Shown here piece by piece: positions 1 to 5,338 of a stretch of 9,323 nt of DNA. Origin of the DNA: Firmicutes bacterium UBA3910. Its GTDB lineage: Bacteria > Bacillota > Limnochordia > Darwinibacteriales > Darwinibacteriaceae. Numbering within the stretch: the stretch's first letter is position 1; every line of letters begins with the position of its first letter. The position numbers and the translations under genes are program-made. The stretch is from NCBI GenBank assembly GCA_002391465.1, contig DGFC01000160.1, forward strand, positions 1-9,323, read 5' to 3'. Under the pieces are notes generated by a model. The model made no database searches, was not told the DNA's origin, and was given only the letters and a program-made list of their open reading frames with translations.

Positions 1-232
1 GGGCTCTTTCCAGGGTATGGGTTACGGCCGGGCGGCGCTTGAGTTATGGTTGACAGGGATAAAGCGACAAAACCGTTATACGGCGGTGGAGTTGTGTTTC
101 GTGGCCCAACATTCTAGCCTGCAAGTTTTCTACGAGAAGTTGGGTTTTAGGCGAAAACTCGAGGCGGATGACGGCGATGAGCTGGTTATGGCACTGCCCC
201 TGGTTAAGGAGGACGAGTATGAGAGCGTATGA
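1..232 (+). CDS. GNAT family N-acetyltransferase, 3' part only
   Basis: This is the C-terminal end of an acetyl-CoA-dependent N-acetyltransferase; its start lies before the window. The frame is open from base 2 and reads G-S-F-Q-G-M-G-Y-G-R-A-A-L, which carries the GNAT motif A pyrophosphate-binding loop (Q-x-x-G-x-G/A). Further on, the run FYEKLGF is the typical motif B ending, where an aromatic residue in the last helix sits near the CoA. Together these resemble the spermidine/amine acetyltransferase branch (BltD-like), but the substrate cannot be read from this fragment. The stop codon at 230..232 lies inside the start of the next gene, a 14-nt overlap that suggests translational coupling. 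The GNAT assignment is firm; the substrate is unknown. Confidence 0.85.
   Translation, partial: GSFQGMGYGRAALELWLTGIKRQNRYTAVELCFVAQHSSLQVFYEKLGFRRKLEADDGDELVMALPLVKEDEYESV
206..212 (+). promoter_or_regulatory. Ribosome binding site that fixes the peptidase start
   Basis: AAGGAGG lies 6 nt before the ATG at 219, inside the end of the upstream GNAT gene. It supports 219 as the start rather than the in-frame ATG at 168. The residues encoded from 168 to 218 look like nothing in the peptidase T family. Confidence 0.8.
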
Positions 233-1454
233 GAGGTTGCTGAAGTACACAAAGTATCCAGCGGCATCGGATAGTTCAAGCCAGAGTTTTCCCAGCAGCC
301 CAGAGCAGCTTACGTTTGGTAAGGCCCTGGTAGAGGAAATGCTGGCCATTGGGATTGAAGATGCCCACATGGACGAGAATGGTTACGTCTTTGGGACAAT
401 AGAGAGCAATATAGAAAACTGGGATGGTCCTGTAATTGGATTTATTGCCCATATGGACGTGGTGCGCGATGTTCCCTATACCGATATCAAACCCCGCATC
501 GTTGAGAACTACGACGGGGGAGATATTGTCCTGAATAGTGAGGAGAACATTGTTTTGAGCCCAATGGAGTACGAAACGCTCCAAACCTATAGGGGCCACG
601 ATCTAATTGTAACCGATGGAACCACACTGCTGGGTGCTGACAACCGGGCTGGAATTGCGGAAATCCTCACTATGGCTGAAACACTTCTGAATGACCCCGA
701 TATTAAGCACGGTACGGTAAAAATCGGTTTCACTCCCGACGAAGAGATAGGCAGGGGTGCGGATCGTTTCGATGTGGAACGTTTCGGAGCTGACTTCGCC
801 TACACGGTCGATGGTGGAGCCTTCGGTGAAGTGGTCTATGAGACGTTTAACGCCGCTACTGCCACCGTAACTGTGAAAGGCCGCAACATCCATCCCGGTA
901 CCGCCAAGAACAAAATGCTTAACGCAGCCCTAATTGCCATGGAGTTTAACGCCCTACTGCCTGCCGTCCAGAGGCCAGAGCATACAGAAGGATATGAGGG
1001 CTTTTATCACTTGATCCAGATGGAGGGCAGCGTGGAAGAGGCGAAACTGGTTTACCTGCTGCGTGATCACGCAGCGGCTCAGTTTGCCGAACAAAAGGCC
1101 AGGATAAAACGGGCAGCTGAGTGGCTAAACCAGAATTACGGGGAGGGAACCGTAACCGTATCCATCGTGGATAGCTACAAAAACATGGTCGAACAGGTGA
1201 AACAGCATTGGCATCTGATTGAAACAGCCTATGAAGCGGTACGGGAAATGGGCGGCACGCCAATTACCATCCCGGTTAGGGGCGGAACGGATGGGGCTAG
1301 ACTGTCATTTCTGGGCCTGCCCTGCCCTAATCTGGGTACGGGTAGTCATAACCACCATTCTAAGCTGGAATACGCCTCGGTTCAGGCCATGGATCAGTGT
1401 GTTTCCCTCTTGGTGAAGATTGCAGAGAAGTATGGAAAGTTGGATAGGATCTAA
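219..1454 (+). CDS. Peptidase T-like M20 family metallopeptidase
   Basis: This 411-residue protein is a zinc-dependent exopeptidase of the M20B/peptidase T type, a cytoplasmic enzyme that typically removes the N-terminal residue of tripeptides. The length matches PepT (about 410 aa). The expected di-zinc site can be read in order: His78 and Asp80 in GFIAHMD, Asp141 in TLLGADNRAG, Glu175 and Glu176 in PDEEIG, Asp198 in YTVDGG, and His377 in TGSHNHHSK. The dimerisation (lid) domain lies between about residues 205 and 320. The last metal-binding loop reads G-S-H-N-H-H where PepT usually has G-G-H-N-[FY]-H, a small change beside a conserved ligand. The start is chosen from the ribosome binding site at 206..212 and from the N-terminus MRAYERLLKYTKYPAASD, which aligns with the PepT start. 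I leave the symbol empty because the family also contains PepT2-like and uncharacterised members. Confidence 0.88.
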   Translation: MRAYERLLKYTKYPAASDSSSQSFPSSPEQLTFGKALVEEMLAIGIEDAHMDENGYVFGTIESNIENWDGPVIGFIAHMDVVRDVPYTDIKPRIVENYDGGDIVLNSEENIVLSPMEYETLQTYRGHDLIVTDGTTLLGADNRAGIAEILTMAETLLNDPDIKHGTVKIGFTPDEEIGRGADRFDVERFGADFAYTVDGGAFGEVVYETFNAATATVTVKGRNIHPGTAKNKMLNAALIAMEFNALLPAVQRPEHTEGYEGFYHLIQMEGSVEEAKLVYLLRDHAAAQFAEQKARIKRAAEWLNQNYGEGTVTVSIVDSYKNMVEQVKQHWHLIETAYEAVREMGGTPITIPVRGGTDGARLSFLGLPCPNLGTGSHNHHSKLEYASVQAMDQCVSLLVKIAEKYGKLDRI

Positions 1455-1478
1455 AGTCTGGGAAAGGAGCGCAGGGAG

Positions 1479-1937
1479 TTGTCTACTGAAGAGGTTAAGT
1501 ATAGGCAAGCGGCTTTGGATGACGTTCACGCAGTCACTGACCTGCTCGTGCAACTGTATGACGCAGAGGCGGCAGAGCTGTTGGCAGAAAATGAGCGTCT
1601 CCTGCAGGATCGAGACCAAGTCTTTTTTCTCGCTCTAGTCGGTGAAAGGCCTGTAGGGGTGGTCCATGCTGCCCTGCGCCATGACTACGTAAACGGAACT
1701 AGTACGAGCCCGGTTGGGTTTCTGGAGGGGCTTTTTGTGCTGCCTGCCTACCGCAGGCGGGGTATCGCGGGGTCTTTGGTTGATATGTGTCAAGTTTGGG
1801 CGGCTGAGCATGGGTGCAGGGAATTGGCCAGCGATGCACTGTTGGACAACGAGGACAGCCATAGGTTCCATCTCAGCCTTGGTTTTGAAGAAACGGAACG
1901 GGTCGTCTACTTCAGACGCAACATTGAACAAGGTTAG
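1479..1937 (+). CDS. AAC(6')-type aminoglycoside N-acetyltransferase homologue (GNAT)
   Basis: This 152-residue GNAT protein resembles aminoglycoside 6'-N-acetyltransferases of the AAC(6')-I group, which transfer acetyl from acetyl-CoA to the 6'-amino group of drugs such as kanamycin and tobramycin. The resemblance is specific: LRHDYVNGTSTSPVGFLEG (about residues 66-84), the CoA loop RRRGIA (92-97), then ASDALLDNEDSHRFHLSLGF (117-136) and ETERVVYFRR (138-147). The stretch from about residue 117 is the hallmark of this group. The start is TTG at 1479, with GGAG about 9 nt upstream, 24 nt after the peptidase stop. Length is near the usual 145-150 aa. It sits among other chromosomal acetyltransferases with no mobile element, so it looks intrinsic rather than recently acquired. 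Whether it acts on aminoglycosides or on a cellular amine is open. Confidence 0.8.
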   Translation: MSTEEVKYRQAALDDVHAVTDLLVQLYDAEAAELLAENERLLQDRDQVFFLALVGERPVGVVHAALRHDYVNGTSTSPVGFLEGLFVLPAYRRRGIAGSLVDMCQVWAAEHGCRELASDALLDNEDSHRFHLSLGFEETERVVYFRRNIEQG

Positions 1938-2003
1938 CGATGAGCTTGTAGCTGAAGGGACTCAGAATGGGTATGTTGAGTAGTATGGAACGGGAGGGGC
2001 TGT

Positions 2004-2450
2004 ATGATCGCTTACGAACTCTATTCGGCCGAACTTAGTCATATCAAGCTGGGCAAGGGGTTCTTTGAAGGCTGGCCAAATCCACCTTCTGAGGTAGTTC
2101 ACCGCAGCATTCTGGCTCAGAGTTATAAGTCCCTTGTGGCCATCGATCAAGAGAGAAATGAAATTATCGGGTTCGTTACCGCCATCAGCGATGGGGTCCT
2201 TTCGGCTTATATACCTCTGCTTGAGGTTCTGCCAGCCTACAGAGGCCGCGGTATTGGAAAACAGCTGGTCGCGAGAATGCTGAATACTTTGGACCACCTC
2301 TATATGATCGATGTCTGCTGTGATAATACTGTAGTTCCTTTCTATGAGAAATTCGGGATGACCCGCGTTGAGGGTATGGTTCTACGCAACTACCATAACC
2401 AAAGCGGCAAAGGTAGTCTAGATGCAGGGGAGGAAGATTTATGGAAGTGA
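2004..2450 (+). CDS. GNAT family N-acetyltransferase
   Basis: This is a 148-residue single-domain acetyltransferase. Motif A is plain in LLEVLPAYRGRGIGKQLVAR (residues 72-91), where R-G-R-G-I-G binds the CoA pyrophosphate. The segment MIDVCCDNTVVPFYEKFGM (101-119) is the following strand and motif B helix. The ending GMVLRNY is typical of a group of small clostridial and archaeal GNATs of unknown substrate. A strong ribosome binding site (GGGAGGGG) precedes the ATG. The 66 nt between it and the AAC(6')-like gene hold no clear hairpin or promoter. Its last 10 nt overlap the next gene. The substrate cannot be inferred. Confidence 0.85.
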   Translation: MIAYELYSAELSHIKLGKGFFEGWPNPPSEVVHRSILAQSYKSLVAIDQERNEIIGFVTAISDGVLSAYIPLLEVLPAYRGRGIGKQLVARMLNTLDHLYMIDVCCDNTVVPFYEKFGMTRVEGMVLRNYHNQSGKGSLDAGEEDLWK

Positions 2451-3454
2451 GAGTTGTGGAGCCGGATCCGCGTTGGCCCGAACTTTTCAGCGTGGAAGCG
2501 GAACGAGTTAAAAAGATTCTCGGGTCAGAACTGGTAGCAATACATCACATTGGCAGCACTGCTGTGGAAAACTTAGCTGCCAAGCCCATTATTGACATCA
2601 TGCCGGTAGTGAAGGATATAGAAAAGGTAGATGCCTTCAGTGAAGGGTTTGCTGCCTTAGGCTACGAGGTTATGGGCGAGTATGGTATCCCAGGACGCCG
2701 TTATTTCCGCAAAGGAAACCTGGTTAGAACCCATCATGTTCACATTTTTGCGGAAGGGAACCGGCATGACATAGATCGTCATCTCGCACTACGAGATTAC
2801 CTCCGTGCTCATCCAGATGTAGCTGCAGAATACGGAGAGTTGAAGCAGAATCTGGCGCGAACTTTTCCCAATGACATTAACGCTTATATGGACGGCAAGG
2901 ATTCCTTTGTTAAGCGCGTGGAGGCGCAGGCCCTTAGGTGGTACTACTCTGAACGAAAGCCGTTCACTATCCGCCCAGTGGAAGAACGCGACAAGCCTGA
3001 GCTTGTTTGGCTCATAGCCGCCTTCAGAGTTGAGCTTAGTCAGCTTAAAGAGGAGACAACTGAGGTCGACCTGGGTAATGCTGAAGAAGAGTTGAATTCC
3101 TATTTGGCAAAAGACATGCCCATTTTCGTGGCGGAAGGTGAGGGTGGAAAGCTGCTTGGCTACATCGTCTGCCGGGTTGATGGAGATGTCGTCTGGGCGG
3201 AGTATATGTATGTATTGCCTGAAATGAGGCGGCAAGGAGTAGCGACTATGCTTTATAGTCAGGCAGAGAAATTGGCCGCAGATTTGGGGCAGGACACTTT
3301 GTATAACTGGGTCCATCCCAACAATAAGAAAATAATCGCCTTTTTGGCTAAACTGGGCTATAATGTCCTCAACCTGATCGAGATTCGGAAAGCGTGGAAC
3401 AAGGAAGAACTGCACAGGACGATAGAAGTGGACGGACAAGAGTACAGATATTGA
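2441..3454 (+). CDS. GrpB (UPF0157) domain fused to a GNAT acetyltransferase domain
   Basis: This 337-residue protein has two domains. Residues 1 to about 168 are a GrpB/UPF0157 domain, a nucleotidyltransferase-like fold. It shows the start VEPDPRWPELF, the G-S-T motif in HIGSTAVENL (37-45), KPIIDIM (48-54) and the HHVHIF strand (98-103). Residues about 176 to 320 are a complete GNAT domain that begins FTIRPVEERD. Its CoA loop is R-R-Q-G-V-A (263-268), and NWVHPNN (289-295) and FLAKLGY (301-307) follow. GrpB domains are known as partners of other enzymes, for example fused to dephospho-CoA kinase in actinobacteria, but their reaction is poorly defined. Here the domains join through a short linker with no frameshift, so this is a genuine single reading frame. 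GGGGAGGA lies about 7 nt before the ATG. A joint nucleotidyl/acetyl transfer role would be inference only. Confidence 0.85.
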   Translation: MEVRVVEPDPRWPELFSVEAERVKKILGSELVAIHHIGSTAVENLAAKPIIDIMPVVKDIEKVDAFSEGFAALGYEVMGEYGIPGRRYFRKGNLVRTHHVHIFAEGNRHDIDRHLALRDYLRAHPDVAAEYGELKQNLARTFPNDINAYMDGKDSFVKRVEAQALRWYYSERKPFTIRPVEERDKPELVWLIAAFRVELSQLKEETTEVDLGNAEEELNSYLAKDMPIFVAEGEGGKLLGYIVCRVDGDVVWAEYMYVLPEMRRQGVATMLYSQAEKLAADLGQDTLYNWVHPNNKKIIAFLAKLGYNVLNLIEIRKAWNKEELHRTIEVDGQEYRY

Positions 3455-3476
3455 GCAAAAGTGGGGGGTGCAGCTA

Positions 3477-3923
3477 GTGCCGGAATTGGAGAGGAAACGC
3501 CCATCCTTTCAAGAGGTATATATGAAGTTGGCTGAAATAATTGCAACACGGTCAACTTGTCAGCGGTTACAGGTGGGCACCGTAATCACAAGTGAGGACT
3601 TCCGCAAGGTAGTCAGCTTGGGTTATAACGGTAATGCAACCGGACTGCCCAATAGGTGCGACCGGGAAACACCGGGTAACTGTGGCTGTCTTCACTCGGA
3701 AGAAAACGCGGTTATTAACTGCGATGTGCCGCGGGAAACAAAAAAGATTGTGTTTGTCACCCATCTCCCTTGTGTCATGTGTGCCAAGCGCTTGATAAAC
3801 CTTGGCGGCGTTCAGAAGGTGTATTACCGACACGATTACCGCTCAAAAGATGCCCTGGAATTATTTGAGGCTGCTGGGATAGGGATTGAGAAGATGCCTG
3901 CACCAGCCGGCGATGGGCTGTAA
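3477..3923 (+). CDS. dCMP/cytidine deaminase-family zinc enzyme
   Basis: This 148-residue zinc-dependent deaminase most resembles deoxycytidylate deaminase (ComEB-like), which converts dCMP to dUMP for thymidylate synthesis. The N-terminal RPSFQEVYMKLAEIIATRST and QVGTVI match that family. The zinc site is His73-Ser-Glu75 in CLHSEENAVINC plus Cys99 and Cys102 in HLPCVMC; Glu75 would be the catalytic acid/base. The family usually has H-A-E, so Ser74 is a variant. Cys28, Cys61, Cys69 and Cys71 could form the extra structural zinc site seen in some dCMP deaminases. I prefer the GTG at 3477, which has GGGGGG about 8 nt upstream. A GTG at 3468 in the same frame is the alternative but lies too close to that G-run. 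Other members act on cytidine or other bases, so the exact substrate is uncertain. Confidence 0.8.
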   Translation: MPELERKRPSFQEVYMKLAEIIATRSTCQRLQVGTVITSEDFRKVVSLGYNGNATGLPNRCDRETPGNCGCLHSEENAVINCDVPRETKKIVFVTHLPCVMCAKRLINLGGVQKVYYRHDYRSKDALELFEAAGIGIEKMPAPAGDGL

Positions 3924-3943
3924 TATTCTGTTGAGGTGTTGAG

Positions 3944-4426
3944 ATGAAGTTTCACCCAATTGAAGAGTTACCGGAGGATAAAGTGAAAGAGTTTTTCGTG
4001 GGCCGCTGGGGCAGCAGCCAAATGGTCATATCCAGCGGTATCTACGAGTGTTCCGACTTGGATGGGTTTGCACTCCTTGACGAGGCGCAGGAGATAATTG
4101 GCCTCGTCACCTATACTTTTCACGGCAGCGACTGTGAGATAACCTCCTTGGACTGTCTGGAAGTGGGCAGGGGAATTGGCACAGCCCTAATCAAGGAAGT
4201 GGAAAAGGCTGCTAGGGAAAACGGTTGCAGAAGGATTAGGCTCACAACGACAAATGACAATATAAATGCTCTAAGGTTTTACCAAAAACGGGGATTTGTC
4301 CTTTTTCGCCTCATCCCCAATGCCATTGAGAAGTCACGGGAGATCAAACCCGAAATCCCCTTAATTGGGAATTACGGTATACCAATTAGAGACGAAATCG
4401 AACTGATCAAGGATCTGGATGCCTGA
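3944..4426 (+). CDS. GNAT family N-acetyltransferase
   Basis: This 160-residue acetyltransferase is the last gene of the left cluster. The CoA loop is G-R-G-I-G-T (75-80) in LEVGRGIGTALIKEVEKAA. RIRLTTTNDNINALRFYQKR (98-117) with GF following is the next strand and motif B helix. The ending from about residue 145, GIPIRDEIEL, is shared by a recognisable group of bacterial GNATs of unknown substrate. The first position of motif A is Val rather than the usual Gln or Arg, a common variation. The ribosome binding site GAGGTG lies about 8 nt before the ATG, and 20 nt separate it from the deaminase gene. An intrinsic terminator follows about 30 nt after the stop. Confidence 0.85.
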   Translation: MKFHPIEELPEDKVKEFFVGRWGSSQMVISSGIYECSDLDGFALLDEAQEIIGLVTYTFHGSDCEITSLDCLEVGRGIGTALIKEVEKAARENGCRRIRLTTTNDNINALRFYQKRGFVLFRLIPNAIEKSREIKPEIPLIGNYGIPIRDEIELIKDLDA

Positions 4427-4456
4427 CGCCCAAAAGCTGATGGTTGTGGTCTGTAG

Positions 4457-4480
4457 ATGGGGCATATGCCCCATTTTTTT
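4457..4480 (+). terminator. Rho-independent terminator closing the left gene cluster
   Basis: ATGGGGCATATGCCCCAT (4457..4474) is a perfect 18-bp palindrome. In RNA it folds to a 7-bp stem with an AUAU loop. A run of seven T (4474..4480) follows. GTAG at 4453..4456 can also pair with CTAC at 4481..4484 on the far side of the T-run. The T-run is only on the + strand side, so it should stop transcription from the GNAT cluster and separate it from the SUF operon. Confidence 0.9.
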
Positions 4481-4506
4481 CTACCTGTTTACAGCTTAGC
4501 CTAGTT

Positions 4507-4534
4507 TTGGTTTAGTTGCGAACGCAATTAAAAT
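4507..4534 (+). promoter_or_regulatory. Candidate SUF operon promoter
   Basis: TTGGTT (4507..4512) and TAAAAT (4529..4534), spaced 16 nt apart, fit a vegetative sigma-A promoter. The -10 box matches 5 of 6 consensus bases; the -35 box is weak at 3 of 6. Transcription would begin near 4541, leaving a leader of about 45 nt before sufC. A second, weaker pairing is TTGCGA (4516..4521) with TATCCT (4539..4544), 17 nt apart. Position supports a promoter here, since a terminator lies just upstream. Which pair is used is not certain. Confidence 0.4.
4511..4532. promoter_or_regulatory. 22-bp inverted repeat, candidate operator of the SUF operon
   Basis: Two 10-bp arms, TTTAGTTGCG and CGCAATTAAA, flank a central AA and pair at 9 of 10 positions; the one mismatch is 4515/4528. 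The repeat fills the spacer of the candidate promoter and covers part of its -10 box, where a dimeric repressor would block RNA polymerase. No T-run follows, so it is not a terminator. It does not match the E. coli IscR type 2 motif, the cyanobacterial SufR CAAC-N6-GTTG motif or the Bacillus LexA box as I know them. The regulator is unknown. Confidence 0.5.
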
Positions 4535-4586
4535 ATGTTATCCTTGCAGAAGGGAAAGTTTTCGAATCCTGGCAGGAGGTAGTAAA

Positions 4587-5324
4587 ATGGCAAATCCACT
4601 CTTGAGAATAGAGAATCTACAGGTAGAGATAGACGGTAAGAGGATACTCAATGGCCTCGACCTAGAAGTCGGTTTGGGCGAGGTCCATGTGTTAATGGGG
4701 CCTAACGGTGCCGGTAAGTCAACCCTTGCCAATGTTTTGATGGGTCATCCCTCTTACGAAGTAGTGGGGGGAAGGATTGAGTTTCGCGGGGAAGACGTTA
4801 CGGAAATGGCTCCCCATGAGCGAGCCCGGTTGGGCCTCTTTTTGTCCTTCCAGTATCCGCAAGAAATTCCCGGTATAACCCTGGCGGACTTTTTGCGGAC
4901 GGCGAAGGGTTCTGGGGAAGGTGAGCAGCCGGGATTGCTTGAGTTTCATAAGCTGCTGCAGGAAAAGATGTCTGTCCTTGAGATGGACGCTAAATACGCG
5001 GAGCGCTATCTCAACCACGGCTTTTCAGGCGGAGAAAAGAAGAAAAGCGAGATTCTCCAGATGTTGATACTCAACCCCATCCTGGCCGTTTTGGATGAGA
5101 CCGATTCTGGCCTGGACATTGATGCGGTGCAGGTGGTTGCCAAGGGGGTCAAGGGATTTCACAATCCCGAGAATTCACTTCTGATCATTACCCACCACCA
5201 GAGTCTTTTGGAACACATTGCAGCGGATTGTGTCCATTTCTTAGTAGAAGGCCGCATTGTTGAGAGCGGCGGCAAGGAGCTCTTGGCCCACGTGGAAGAA
5301 TCGGGCTTTGCTGCCTACCGTTAG
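4587..5324 (+). CDS. sufC: SufC, ATPase of the SufBCD iron-sulfur assembly complex
   Basis: SufC is a soluble ABC-type ATPase that binds SufB and SufD and powers iron-sulfur cluster assembly on them. At 245 residues it has the usual length. It shows Walker A GPNGAGKS (38-45), the Q-loop glutamine at 89 in SFQYPQEIPG, the signature FSGGEKKK (146-153), Walker B LAVLDE (166-171) followed by TDSGLDIDA, and the H-loop ITHHQ (201-205). Lys152, Glu171 and His203 fall at the same numbers as the residues known to matter in E. coli SufC. The SufC-specific signature SGGEKKKSEILQ separates it from transporter ATPases. The ATG at 4587 has AGGAGGT 6 nt upstream. It is the first gene of the operon, behind the candidate promoter and operator, and sufB starts 14 nt after it. 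Confidence 0.97.
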   Translation: MANPLLRIENLQVEIDGKRILNGLDLEVGLGEVHVLMGPNGAGKSTLANVLMGHPSYEVVGGRIEFRGEDVTEMAPHERARLGLFLSFQYPQEIPGITLADFLRTAKGSGEGEQPGLLEFHKLLQEKMSVLEMDAKYAERYLNHGFSGGEKKKSEILQMLILNPILAVLDETDSGLDIDAVQVVAKGVKGFHNPENSLLIITHHQSLLEHIAADCVHFLVEGRIVESGGKELLAHVEESGFAAYR

Positions 5325-5338
5325 GAGGGTGAGAAGCA

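Noticed and set aside
168..218. Upstream ATG at 168 as the start of the peptidase T-like gene
   Set aside because: The 17 residues it would add do not resemble the family and lie over the upstream GNAT gene. A strong ribosome binding site at 206..212 points to the ATG at 219.
1938..2003. Possible promoter in the 66-nt gap before the second complete GNAT gene
   Set aside because: TTGTAG and TATGTT are present but about 20 nt apart, which is too wide, and no hairpin or operator is visible.
2789..3439. A 216-codon open frame on the - strand
   Set aside because: It lies wholly opposite the GrpB-GNAT gene, has no ribosome binding site or recognisable motif, and the + strand frame shows clear family motifs throughout.
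3522..3923. Internal ATG at 3522 as the deaminase start, preceded by AAGAGGT
   Set aside because: It would remove the conserved N-terminal RPSFQEVY segment that matches dCMP deaminases. The upstream GTG keeps it.
1..4426. GNAT run as an integron cassette array
   Set aside because: Genes overlap or lie a few tens of bases apart, leaving no room for attC recombination sites, and no integrase is visible.
4511..4532. Inverted repeat as a LexA or SufR box
   Set aside because: It lacks the second half of GAAC-N4-GTTC (Bacillus LexA) and the CAAC-N6-GTTG arrangement of cyanobacterial SufR.
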